A DNA stretch of 28,820 bases from Intestinicryptomonas porci. GTDB taxonomy: Bacteria; Verrucomicrobiota; Verrucomicrobiia; Opitutales; Intestinicryptomonadaceae. The position numbers were made by a program, and so were the translations under genes. The notes under the pieces are model-generated. The model made no database searches, was not told where the DNA came from, and worked only from the letters and a program-made list of their open reading frames with translations. Shown here piece after piece: positions 6,906-15,358 of this stretch; the stretch's first letter is position 1, and each line of letters opens with the position of its first letter. The stretch lies in NCBI RefSeq assembly GCF_033971905.1, contig NZ_JALBUT010000011.1, forward strand, positions 1 through 28,820. Direction: 5' to 3'.

Positions 6906-8867
6906 ATGGTTAAGCCTCTTTTTAAATTAAATTCAAAATTTTCCCCTTCCGGCGACCAGCCGCAGGCGATAGAAGGCTTGTGCAAAAGCATAGCTTCGGG
7001 AGAAAAATACCAGACTCTCGTCGGAGTCACGGGCTCGGGTAAAACTTTCACGATGGCAAACGTCATCGCAAAATCAAACCGCCCCGCCTTGATAATTTCG
7101 CATAATAAAACGCTCGCCGCGCAGCTCTACGCGGAATTTAAGGAATTCTTCCCCGAAAACGCAGTGGAATACTTCGTAAGCTACTATGATTACTACCAGC
7201 CCGAAGCCTACATTCCACAGACAGACACATACATCGAAAAGGATTCCTCAATAAACGACGAAATAGAAAAGCTGCGCATATCCGCGGCAAGCTCGCTTGT
7301 AAGCAGACGCGACGTTATAGTGATAGCTTCTGTTTCGTGCATTTACGGGTTGGGCTCGCCCGACGACTTCAAAGAAATGATGGTTCCGCTTTTGACGGGG
7401 CTTAACTTGGAGCGCAACGTGTTTATCGACAAACTCGTAAAATGCCGCTACACACGCAACGACATATCTTTTGAACGCGGGACTTTCAGAGTCAGAGGAG
7501 ACGTGGTTGACGTTTTCCCCGCGTATCTCGACACCGCCCTCAGAGTGGAATTTTTCGGAGACGAAATCGACTCCCTGAAAAAAATCGACCCGATAACGGG
7601 AGAAGTTATCTGCAAATTAAAACGCTTTGACGTTTACCCCGCGACGAGCTTTGTAACTCCGCAAGACCGCATAGAAGCCGCAATTCCGCGAATAAAAGAA
7701 GAGCTTGAAGAACAAGTGAAAGCATTTGAAAAAGCGGGAAAACTCTTGGAAGCCCAGCGCATCAAAATGCGCACTCTCGAAGACTTGGAACTCCTGCACG
7801 AAACGGGATTTTGCACGGGAATTGAAAACTATTCGCGCCAAATCGGCGGCAGGGAGCCCGGCTCGCGCCCGTGGTGCCTGCTCGACTTCTTCCCGAAAGA
7901 CACCCTGCTTTTCATTGACGAAAGCCATGTTTCAGTCCCGCAAATAAGGGGAATGTATAATGGCGACAAATCAAGGAAAAGCCGCCTTGTGGAATACGGG
8001 TTCAGGCTCCCCAGCGCGCTCGACAACCGCCCGTTAAAGCCCGAAGAATTTGAAAAACTTACGGGACAAACGGTTTTTGTTTCGGCAACGCCCGCACAGT
8101 ATGAACTCGAAGAAAGCGGAAAAAATGTCTTCGAGCAAATTATACGCCCCACAGGGCTTCTCGACCCCAAGATGATAATCCGCCCAATCAAGGGGCAGGT
8201 TGAAGACTGCATTTCAGAAATTAAAGAAGCCGCAAAACGCAAGGAGAGAGTTTTCGTTACGGCGCTCACAAAGCGCATGAGCGAGCAAATCGCGGATTTT
8301 TTGCGCGAAAACGGAGTCAAAACCGAATACCTGCATTCCGACATCGACGCCATTGAAAGAGTGGAAATTCTGCGAAGGCTGAGAAAGGGGAACTTCGACG
8401 CCCTTGTCGGCGTAAATCTTTTGAGGGAAGGGTTGGATGTCCCCGAAGTATCCCTCGTCTGCATTTTGGACGCCGACAAGGAAGGCTTTTTAAGAAGCGC
8501 GACAAGCCTTATACAAACCGCGGGAAGAGCCGCTCGGCACGTTGACGGCAGGGTGATTTTATACGCCGACCAAATGACAAAATCATTGAGGGAAGCCGTG
8601 GGCGTTTGCGAGCGCAGACGCCTTGCCCAACAAAGGTACAACGAAAGAAACGGCATCACCCCGAAAAGCGTTTCAAAACCCATAATGGATTCGCTCGTAA
8701 AGCAGGATGAAAAATCCGAAAAAGTCCCCGAAAAAGAGGACGAATTAAAAGAGCTTATCGCTGAGCTTCAAGCGGAAATGTTAGAAGCCGCCGACAGGCT
8801 CGAATTTGAAAAGGCGGCGCATATCCGCGACCAAATAAACATCTTGAAAAAACGCAAGAAGGCGTAA
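6906..8867 (+). CDS. uvrB: UvrABC excision nuclease subunit B
   Basis: A full-length 653-residue UvrB. UvrB is the helicase-fold damage-verification subunit of nucleotide excision repair; it is loaded onto DNA by UvrA and recruits UvrC. The N terminus FSPSGDQPQAI is the family signature. Walker A is GVTGSGKT (40-47). The damage-probing beta-hairpin is at about 93-115 (YYDYYQPEAYIPQTDTYI). Other motifs are IDESH, VSATPAQYE, and the helicase motifs LVGVNLLREGLDVPE and QTAGRAARH. The C-terminal UVR motif (LEFEKAAHIRDQI) that contacts UvrC is intact. It ends two bases before the convergent glycosylase gene, with no terminator between them. Confidence 0.98.
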   Translation: MVKPLFKLNSKFSPSGDQPQAIEGLCKSIASGEKYQTLVGVTGSGKTFTMANVIAKSNRPALIISHNKTLAAQLYAEFKEFFPENAVEYFVSYYDYYQPEAYIPQTDTYIEKDSSINDEIEKLRISAASSLVSRRDVIVIASVSCIYGLGSPDDFKEMMVPLLTGLNLERNVFIDKLVKCRYTRNDISFERGTFRVRGDVVDVFPAYLDTALRVEFFGDEIDSLKKIDPITGEVICKLKRFDVYPATSFVTPQDRIEAAIPRIKEELEEQVKAFEKAGKLLEAQRIKMRTLEDLELLHETGFCTGIENYSRQIGGREPGSRPWCLLDFFPKDTLLFIDESHVSVPQIRGMYNGDKSRKSRLVEYGFRLPSALDNRPLKPEEFEKLTGQTVFVSATPAQYELEESGKNVFEQIIRPTGLLDPKMIIRPIKGQVEDCISEIKEAAKRKERVFVTALTKRMSEQIADFLRENGVKTEYLHSDIDAIERVEILRRLRKGNFDALVGVNLLREGLDVPEVSLVCILDADKEGFLRSATSLIQTAGRAARHVDGRVILYADQMTKSLREAVGVCERRRLAQQRYNERNGITPKSVSKPIMDSLVKQDEKSEKVPEKEDELKELIAELQAEMLEAADRLEFEKAAHIRDQINILKKRKKA

Positions 8868-8869
8868 AA

Positions 8870-9793
8870 TCACAAAAAGTAGCCCCTCTGCTTTTCGGAA
8901 ATCGGAATGCCCACGCGCTCCATTACCGCCATCATGTCCTCCCAGACTTGGCGTTTTTTCTCGTTTGAAGCGTATTGAAGCAGAAAAGACGGGTGGTATG
9001 TGACCATCAGGTCGGTATTGTTGAAAGAATGCCATTTCCCGCGAATTGCGCCCATTCTGCGCTTGGTATCCGCGCCCAAAAGCCCCGTCACGGCAGTGTT
9101 GCCGAGAGCAACGATGACTTTCGGCTTTACAATGTCGATTTGCGCCTTCAAGTACGGCAGGCAATACGCCATTTCGACTTCAGTGGGCGGGCGGTTGCCC
9201 GTGCGCGTCGGAAGTTCGGGACGCCAATTCATAATGTTTCCGATATAAACCTGCTCCCTTTCAAGCCCCATCGCCTTTATTATTTTTGTGAGAAGCTGAC
9301 CCGCCTTGCCGACAAAAGGCTCGCCTTGTATTTCTTCGTCAGCCCCCGGAGCTTCGCCGCAGAAAAATATGTCGGCGTCGAGATTTCCAACCCCGAAAAC
9401 GATTTTCTTGCCCTCGCGCAAATGGCGCGCACAAACCTTGTCGCCCAAAACGATTTCGCGCAAGGCTTCCCAGCGGGTTTTCTTGTCGGCTTCGGGCAAA
9501 ACAAAGGGCGTGGGCTCGGGAACCGCCTCTATTTCAAAATCTCTGCCGCCAACCACGATTTTCAATTTTTGCGCCATCTGATGCTGTTTTGTCTCTTCCT
9601 GTTTCTTGAAATCGAAGTCCACTTTTTTTACAAACTCAACCTCGTCGGGAGTGTCTATGACTTCTTGCCCGTCGGCAATCCTCGCGAACTTTGTAAGCTC
9701 CTCAAACGCCTCTTCGCTCAAAGGAATTCCCTCTTCCCCCTCGGCGCGCAAGCGTTTAAGCTCGTCAACAATAGCCCAGATTGCCTCTTTCAT
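8870..9793 (-). CDS. Uracil-DNA glycosylase, family 4-like
   Basis: A 307-residue protein that would excise uracil from DNA for base-excision repair. The catalytic-pocket motif GEAPGADEEIQG is at 146-157 and the second motif HPSFLL at 267-272, in the arrangement of family 4 (COG1573) glycosylases. The N-terminal 100 residues are a charged extension outside the core. Family 4 enzymes usually hold a 4Fe-4S cluster with four Cys. Here only Cys121 and Cys211 match; the CxxC second position is His124 and the usual Cys of NxxKCRP is Trp190. The cluster is therefore probably altered or absent. The gene is convergent with uvrB (2-bp gap) and divergent from the MFS gene. Confidence 0.88.
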   Translation of the reverse strand: MKEAIWAIVDELKRLRAEGEEGIPLSEEAFEELTKFARIADGQEVIDTPDEVEFVKKVDFDFKKQEETKQHQMAQKLKIVVGGRDFEIEAVPEPTPFVLPEADKKTRWEALREIVLGDKVCARHLREGKKIVFGVGNLDADIFFCGEAPGADEEIQGEPFVGKAGQLLTKIIKAMGLEREQVYIGNIMNWRPELPTRTGNRPPTEVEMAYCLPYLKAQIDIVKPKVIVALGNTAVTGLLGADTKRRMGAIRGKWHSFNNTDLMVTYHPSFLLQYASNEKKRQVWEDMMAVMERVGIPISEKQRGYFL

Positions 9794-9911
9794 ATAAAAG
9801 ACAATTTAGTATGCGGCAAAAACTTGCCAAGCTTTTTTTCTGTTTTGAAAAATTTTGCTTGCGATTTTCCTTTAAAATTTTTCGGATTTTCGATTTTAAA
9901 CAACGGATTTT

Positions 9912-11066
9912 ATGAAAAAACCTCTGTCAGCCCTCGCCGCAGGCACTCTCGTTCTGGGAATAGCCGAATTTATGATTATGGGAATTTTGCCCAATGTGGC
10001 AAACGGACTCGGCATATCAAACGCAACGGCTGGGCACTTGATTTCCGCATACGCAATAGGAGTTTGCTTCGGTGCCCCGATGCTTGTTTTGGCGCGAAAG
10101 TTTGCGCTAAAAAACATTCTACTTGCGCTTGTCGGAATTATGGTTTTGGGAAATTTCTGCGCTGCAATCGCCCCTAACTACCATTTTATGATGCTTGCAA
10201 GGTTTGTTTCGGGGCTTCCGCATGGCGCGTACTTCGGCGTAGCCTCGATAGTCGCCCTTAAACTCGCCCCGAAAGGCAAAACCGCCCTTGCAATCTCGAT
10301 TATGATTTCGGGCATGACCATTGCAAACCTCTTCGGAGTTCCGCTCGGAACAACGATTTCCACGCTTCTTTCGTGGCGCGCCGCATTCTTTCTTACAAGC
10401 ATGTGCGGACTTGCGGCGCTCTTTTTGGTTTTCCGCCTCATTCCGCAAGTGGGCGGGATTGAAGACACGGGCTTTAAGGGACAGTTCAAATTCCTAAAAA
10501 GCATAATGCCATGGCTTTTGATAGCCTGCACACTGCTCGGAAACGGAAGCATATTCTGCTGGTACAGCTACATAAATCCCCTGCTTACGGAAGTGTCGGG
10601 ATTTCCCGAAAAGTCCATAAGCCTTTTGATGTTTCTGGCGGGAGTCGGAATGGTGTGCGGAAACATGCTAAGCGGCAAGCTTTCCGACAAGTTTACTCCC
10701 GCAAAAGTAGCTACCGCCGTGCAGGGAATAATCGCAATAAGCTTGATGCTAATATTCTTTTTTGCGCAATATCCGATACTCTCGGCAACGCTTATGTTTA
10801 TATGCACCTTCTGCCTGTTCGCGCTCGGTTCCCCCGAGCAGCTTCTGCTTTTGCAGTACTCGAAAGGCGGGGAAATGCTCGGAGCCGCATGCGTGCAAAT
10901 CGCGTTTAATTTGGGAAACGCAATCGGCGCATACGCAGGCGGTCTTCCGATAGAAGGGGGTCTTCCCTACAACTATACGGCGCTCGTCGGCTTCCCCGCC
11001 GCCTGCTTGGGCTTTATCCTGTTTTTTACTTTCACAATCCGCTCTAAAAAATTCAGTTTTCAATAA
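9912..11066 (+). CDS. MFS transporter, DHA1 / AraJ-like efflux family
   Basis: A 384-residue, twelve-helix major facilitator protein without a signal peptide. The start (GTLVLGIAEFMIMGILP) and the region LARFVSGLPHGAYFGVAS are typical of the AraJ/YdhP/chloramphenicol-exporter branch of DHA1 drug:H+ antiporters, as is GVPLGTTISTLLSWRAAFF, the antiporter motif C region. It probably exports a small molecule by proton exchange; the substrate is unknown. It starts 118 bp from the divergent glycosylase gene and ends five bases before a strong terminator, so it is most likely monocistronic. Confidence 0.9.
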   Translation: MKKPLSALAAGTLVLGIAEFMIMGILPNVANGLGISNATAGHLISAYAIGVCFGAPMLVLARKFALKNILLALVGIMVLGNFCAAIAPNYHFMMLARFVSGLPHGAYFGVASIVALKLAPKGKTALAISIMISGMTIANLFGVPLGTTISTLLSWRAAFFLTSMCGLAALFLVFRLIPQVGGIEDTGFKGQFKFLKSIMPWLLIACTLLGNGSIFCWYSYINPLLTEVSGFPEKSISLLMFLAGVGMVCGNMLSGKLSDKFTPAKVATAVQGIIAISLMLIFFFAQYPILSATLMFICTFCLFALGSPEQLLLLQYSKGGEMLGAACVQIAFNLGNAIGAYAGGLPIEGGLPYNYTALVGFPAACLGFILFFTFTIRSKKFSFQ

Positions 11067-11070
11067 AAAA

Positions 11071-11096
11071 GGCGTCCCGATTGGAACGCCTTTTTT
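11071..11096. terminator. Bidirectional intrinsic terminator
   Basis: GGCGT...ACGCC stem (11071-11075 with 11086-11090), with an extra CC/GG step and a CGATT loop. An A-run lies before it and TTTTTT after it. It serves the convergent MFS gene and PEP-CTERM gene. Confidence 0.9.
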
Positions 11097-11131
11097 AGGT
11101 TTAAAATAAGTAATTTATATAGCAAAGAAAG

Positions 11132-12964
11132 CTATTTTCTTTTGCGCCATGTGGCAAACGCAAGGGCAAGCGCGCCGAAAATTGCCGCATACGTCGCAGG
11201 CTCGGGAACATTTGTTGAAAATACCCTGACGCCCAAAGTTTTGTCGCCGAACAAAAGCTCATAGTCGTCCGACCCTGTGACGCTGAAATACTGGTCCAAA
11301 TCCCCTTCTATTTCGAGAAGAAGATTTTGAGCGTTGTTATTTATGCTTATGAGCGTAAATTCGTCGCCGTTAATTTCGTCTTTTACAATGTATTTTGAAA
11401 AGTCGATTTCAATAAGCCCCGTAAAAACCGTGGAGAAATTATTTATATTGACAGTGGAAAAGCCGTCGGCGTCCGCAATGAATTCAAAGCCGCCGCCCGT
11501 TTTTTTGCCGTCGGCGCCCACATTCCCCGAGAAGTACGACTGGAAAGAATTTGCCACATTTATTGTGTGCCCCGAGCCCTCGACGATGAACTTTGCCTTG
11601 CCGTTTGAGGTACCCTCGTTGCCGATAAACAGGTTAAACGTTTTAAACGTATTGTTTTTGCCGCGGATTTCCAAGGCAGCCTCGCCGCCTGTCATGGCGG
11701 TTCTGCCAATCAAAAAGCTCATTGCCGACTTATACTCCGCCTTGTTGTTTTCGCCGCCCAAAACCCAGCGGTTCTCGCCGCCCTGCATAGCGCGGCCAAC
11801 CATATTGTTGCCGGAGAAATAAATTTCGTTGTTCGAGCCCGCCACTTCAAATACGGCAACGCCGCCCTTCTGGTTGTCGGCATAGGCGTTTATGCCTTGC
11901 GAGGCTGTTATGACGTTGCCCGTGCCCGATACCAAGAACCTGTTGGTGCCGCCCGAAAATATGTTGCTTGAGTTGCCGTAGCCAACTTGCGCAGTGTTGA
12001 AATTAACGGCGTTGCCCGTGCCGCTAACAACAAACTCGTTCACGCCGCCCGACATATCCCAGGCGGAGGCAACGTTTATTGTTGCGGTCGTTGTAAATTC
12101 GTTATTTTCGCCTGATATATAAATGCCGTTTGTGCCGCCGCTTTGAGAGCCTGAAGCGCTGTAATTTCCGTTATTCGAGCCGCCAATGCGCATATTTTTC
12201 GTTACGGAAACCGTATTTTGCTGCCCGCCCATTACAATTTGCGCGGTGCCGCCCTCCTGCGTGGCGTTGTTTGCGCCCACAAACAAATCGTTAAAAGAGA
12301 GCTCCGAGCCTTTGCCGTCCAAAACAATTTCCGCAACGCCGCCTTTTATCGCGCTATTCGACGAATTCGCCCCGACATATAAATTTGTCTGGAAAGTCGC
12401 GGAAGAATTGTCGCCAATGCTCACAGTGTTGCGCGCGGCGGAATTTTCGGCGGTTGAAAGATATATAAAAGAGTTTACGGAGGAGGGAACGGCAAACGAA
12501 TTTCTGCCCGACGCCTCGGCGGAGGAAGAATGCACCCTAACCAAATTTTGCCCCGACACAGAGGTTACGTTGCCCATCATAAACGACCAGCCGCTCTTAT
12601 CGGAGAAAGAGTTACCGCTTCCTAAAATTCCAAGATACGAATTGTTGTTTGCGCCATCGCCCACATAAATATTTGACTTTGTCGTGCCCGCGCCCACAAG
12701 CGAATTGCCCGTGCCCAAAATTTCAAGCGAAACATTGCCCCTGATATTCATGTGGTTAAATGAAAGGCTTTTCCCCGTTCCGTCCAAAACCGCGGAAGTT
12801 CCGTTATTTGTAATGTTTAAAATATCCGACGTTGTTATTTCTTCCGCGCCCCAATTTGAAAGGTCGAGAATATCCACATTCTCTCCCGAAGTAAGATAAT
12901 AATCCGCCCCAAATGCCATAAACGCGGCGGAAGCAAAAATAGATGTTGATATCAGTTTTTTCAT
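11132..12964 (-). CDS. PEP-CTERM surface protein built of GG-N repeats
   Basis: A 610-residue protein with a signal peptide (MKKLISTSIFASAAFMAFGA) and a C-terminal sorting tag at 586-610. The tag has VPEP, a hydrophobic helix (TYAAIFGALALAFATW) and the basic tail RKRK. In PEP-CTERM systems an exosortase removes this tag and the protein goes to the surface or extracellular matrix; no exosortase gene is in this window. The middle (208-489) is nine degenerate 28-38-residue units, each opening with a Gly pair and carrying a GxxN turn, as in a beta-helix. A module FIADADGFSTVNI near 495-507 recurs in the protein at 27361-28461. The gene ends next to a shared terminator, and a good promoter lies upstream. 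The function is probably structural or adhesive. Confidence 0.93.
   Translation of the reverse strand: MKKLISTSIFASAAFMAFGADYYLTSGENVDILDLSNWGAEEITTSDILNITNNGTSAVLDGTGKSLSFNHMNIRGNVSLEILGTGNSLVGAGTTKSNIYVGDGANNNSYLGILGSGNSFSDKSGWSFMMGNVTSVSGQNLVRVHSSSAEASGRNSFAVPSSVNSFIYLSTAENSAARNTVSIGDNSSATFQTNLYVGANSSNSAIKGGVAEIVLDGKGSELSFNDLFVGANNATQEGGTAQIVMGGQQNTVSVTKNMRIGGSNNGNYSASGSQSGGTNGIYISGENNEFTTTATINVASAWDMSGGVNEFVVSGTGNAVNFNTAQVGYGNSSNIFSGGTNRFLVSGTGNVITASQGINAYADNQKGGVAVFEVAGSNNEIYFSGNNMVGRAMQGGENRWVLGGENNKAEYKSAMSFLIGRTAMTGGEAALEIRGKNNTFKTFNLFIGNEGTSNGKAKFIVEGSGHTINVANSFQSYFSGNVGADGKKTGGGFEFIADADGFSTVNINNFSTVFTGLIEIDFSKYIVKDEINGDEFTLISINNNAQNLLLEIEGDLDQYFSVTGSDDYELLFGDKTLGVRVFSTNVPEPATYAAIFGALALAFATWRKRK
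11498..12343 (-). repeat. Nine degenerate protein repeats in the PEP-CTERM gene
   Basis: Units begin at residues 208, 238, 276, 306, 338, 367, 395, 426 and about 454. The pattern is G-G-x-[AN]-x-[FIW]-x-[VIL]-x-G-x-x-[NS]-x-[IVFL], followed by a variable 12-20-residue turn. DNA identity between units is low, so they are old rather than recent duplications. Confidence 0.8.
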
Positions 12965-12999
12965 ATAGCCAAATTATTTAGTTTTTTGGATTTAATAAA

Positions 13000-13028
13000 A
13001 ATTTATAAGAGCATTTTTTAAATGTCAA
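13000..13028 (-). promoter_or_regulatory. Promoter of the PEP-CTERM gene at 12964
   Basis: On the minus strand a perfect TTGACA (13023-13028), a 17-bp spacer and TAAATT (13000-13005), leaving a leader of about 30 bases. An overlapping TATAAA at 15-bp spacing is an alternative -10. Confidence 0.6.
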
Positions 13029-13094
13029 ACACTATTTAAGCAAGAAAACAAAAAAAATTTTCTATGGGCAAAAAAATTAACCAAAATTTTATCG

Positions 13095-13550
13095 TTATCG
13101 CAAAAAACGCGGCTTTTTGAGAGACTTACCCCCGAACAGGCGGATTTTCGGCATAAACGCGCAAATCAGCCCGCATGCCAAAATGCCGAAAGGCACGTAA
13201 AAATTAACGACAACCCAAACCGCCCATAAGCCGATGTGGCGTAAACGCTTCATTTCCCCGATAAAAAGAATATAAACTGCGGGCGCAACCATTACCGAAA
13301 AGATAAGCTTTCTGGAAGTAAATCCAAACGAAAACAACCCGTAAAAATAGCATATCACCCTGTAAAGCCCCGATCCCAAAACAAAAAGATAAAAAGACGG
13401 CAGCAAATGCCCGCTCCAAAATTCCTCTCTTGAAATTTCTCCGCGCGGAGAAAACGCCTCGCGCCCTCCGCCAAAAATGCCGAAAGTCAAAATGCAAAAA
13501 AGCCTTGCAAAGCTTCCCTTAATTAAAGATTGGGCGTTAAATTTTGCCAT
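13095..13550 (-). CDS. DUF805-like small membrane protein
   Basis: A 151-residue protein with about four hydrophobic segments. FSPRGEISREEFWSGHLL (33-50) matches the GR-x-SRxEFW signature of DUF805, and the later MKRLRHIGLWAVW corresponds to the family's RLHDxG motif. It lacks the conserved Asp, so it is a divergent member. The biochemical role of the family is unknown. The start codon lies three bases after the stop of the ABC exporter gene, so the two are co-transcribed and perhaps translationally coupled. A second TM-rich frame overlapping 13204-13497 is a shadow. Confidence 0.65.
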   Translation of the reverse strand: MAKFNAQSLIKGSFARLFCILTFGIFGGGREAFSPRGEISREEFWSGHLLPSFYLFVLGSGLYRVICYFYGLFSFGFTSRKLIFSVMVAPAVYILFIGEMKRLRHIGLWAVWVVVNFYVPFGILACGLICAFMPKIRLFGGKSLKKPRFLR

Positions 13551-13553
13551 TGT

Positions 13554-15290
13554 TTAACTCACGACGGAAGACTGGCGTTCGTAAAGGCTCTTGTAGTGCG
13601 CGCAACGGGACATCAGCTCGGAATGCGAGCCAAAGTCGATAATTTCGCCGTCCTTGAAAACTATGATTTTCTGCACGTTTTTTATCGTGCTGAAACGGTG
13701 GGCAATGATGAACATCGTCCTGCTTTTCATGAGCGAATCTATCGCCTGCTGGATAAAGGCTTCGCTGTTGACGTCAAGGGCGGAAGTGGCTTCGTCCAAA
13801 ACGATTATCGGGGGATTTTTAAGGAAGACCCTTGCGATTGCAATGCGCTGTTTTTGCCCGCCCGAAAGCCTGTCGCCGCGCTCCCCGACAACGGTGTCGT
13901 AGCCGTTTTCAAGCTCTCTTATGAAGTCGTCGGCATAGGCGGCTTTTGCGGCGGCGTAAACTTCCTCCCGTGTCGCACCGTCTTTTGCCGCTAAAATATT
14001 GTTAAAAACCGTGTCGTTGAACAATACGGGATACTGCGGAACGCTCCCCAAATTCGCCATGTAATCCAAATTCGAAATGTCGCGCAAATCCACTCCGTCA
14101 AGCATGATTTTCCCGCTTGATGGGTCGTAAAGGCGCATTGCAAGCTTTGCGAAAGTGCTTTTGCCCGCACCGCTTTCGCCGACAAGGGCGCAACTCGTTC
14201 CTGCGGGAATGTCTATTGAAACGTTTTTTAACACCGTTTTGTCCTTATAGGCAAAAGCCACGTCTTCAAATGTTATGCGCCCCTTGGCTTCGCCTATTTT
14301 TACGGGATTTTCGGGTTCGGGAACTTCGCTTTTATAGTCCAAAATCTCGCAAATGCGCTCGATTAGCGGCATGGTCTTTATAAAGTCGTTTGTCATTTTT
14401 ATGACGCGCTTTATGGGGTCAACAATCAAATAGAGCGCAACGCCGATTGCAGTAAATGTAGGCAAATCAATGTGCGAGCAATAAGAGTAAACGAAAGTCG
14501 CCGCAATCAAAAGCGCGGCAAATACTTCCATTATGGGCTGCTGCATGAGGTCGTATTTTTCGACTTTCAAAAAGAATTTTTTATAGGTGTTGTTCTGGTC
14601 GCCAAACTTCTCAATTTGCTTGTCCTGCAAAGAAAACACCCTGACTTCGTGAACCGCATCCAAATTCTCGTTAACATGCTGGGTCATTTCTGAAAGCGAA
14701 ACCTGCGCCTTGCCCGCATACCGCTTCAAATTTTTGCGAATAATTTGCATCGGCAAAATGAAAACGGGAACGGACATAAGTACTACAATCAATACGAGAG
14801 CTTCCCCGCTTTTGACGCACTGGTAAACAAGATACACTATCGCGCCGATTGCCTGCATCGGTTGGCGGAAAATTTCGGAAGCAAAACCGAGAAGGCGCGT
14901 CTGCACCATATTGGAGTCGTTCGTAAGCCTCGTCAAAAGGTCGCCCGTCGTGAACTTGTCGAAAAACGCAATCGGGTAAGTTTGCATTTTGGAAAACAAA
15001 TCGAGTTTAAGCCTGCGCAAGACTTCCAAAGAGCAATAGACCATCAAATATCCGCTCGCATACCCTGAAATTGCGCGCATCGCAAAAATCAGAGGAAGCG
15101 CGGCGGCGACTCCCGCAACATACCAAATCCCATACTCGCCCTGTTTTTCAAAGACGCCCTGCAAAACGTATTTGAAGACCGCAGGCATAAGCCCGCTGCT
15201 CGCGCCGAAAACCGAACCGCACACTACCGCGACAATAAGCGGAAACAAAGAGGGCTTTATGTAAACGTAAAATCGGAGCAGTTTTTTCAT
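13554..15290 (-). CDS. MsbA-type ABC exporter (fused permease-ATPase)
   Basis: A 578-residue half-transporter that would work as a homodimer in the inner membrane. Six helices occupy about 1-310, including the coupling-helix region YPIAFFDKFTTGDLLTRL typical of lipid A/multidrug exporters. The ATPase domain has Walker A GESGAGKST (about 371-379), signature LSGGQKQR (about 475-482), Walker B IIVLDEATSALD and the H-loop AHR. The substrate could be lipid A-like lipid or a drug; it cannot be decided here. I chose the ATG at 15290 (MKKLLRF) over the TTG one codon upstream at 15293. The DUF805-like gene follows at once. Confidence 0.93.
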   Translation of the reverse strand: MKKLLRFYVYIKPSLFPLIVAVVCGSVFGASSGLMPAVFKYVLQGVFEKQGEYGIWYVAGVAAALPLIFAMRAISGYASGYLMVYCSLEVLRRLKLDLFSKMQTYPIAFFDKFTTGDLLTRLTNDSNMVQTRLLGFASEIFRQPMQAIGAIVYLVYQCVKSGEALVLIVVLMSVPVFILPMQIIRKNLKRYAGKAQVSLSEMTQHVNENLDAVHEVRVFSLQDKQIEKFGDQNNTYKKFFLKVEKYDLMQQPIMEVFAALLIAATFVYSYCSHIDLPTFTAIGVALYLIVDPIKRVIKMTNDFIKTMPLIERICEILDYKSEVPEPENPVKIGEAKGRITFEDVAFAYKDKTVLKNVSIDIPAGTSCALVGESGAGKSTFAKLAMRLYDPSSGKIMLDGVDLRDISNLDYMANLGSVPQYPVLFNDTVFNNILAAKDGATREEVYAAAKAAYADDFIRELENGYDTVVGERGDRLSGGQKQRIAIARVFLKNPPIIVLDEATSALDVNSEAFIQQAIDSLMKSRTMFIIAHRFSTIKNVQKIIVFKDGEIIDFGSHSELMSRCAHYKSLYERQSSVVS

Positions 15291-15358
15291 CAAAATTTCT
15301 TTTTTCTGTTTATAAAAATGAATTTAAAACAGAAATTGCCCGAAAATACAAAACAATT

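Noticed and set aside
8975..10177. 400-codon plus-strand frame
   Set aside because: It is antisense to the glycosylase gene and runs on out of frame into the MFS gene. Both of those have clear family motifs and this frame has none.
11498..12343. CRISPR-like array from regular spacing
   Set aside because: The units are protein-level repeats in one reading frame with low DNA identity, not identical direct repeats with unique spacers.
12186..12668. 160-codon plus-strand frame within the PEP-CTERM gene
   Set aside because: Antisense of the repeat region; low-complexity composition mirrors the repeats.
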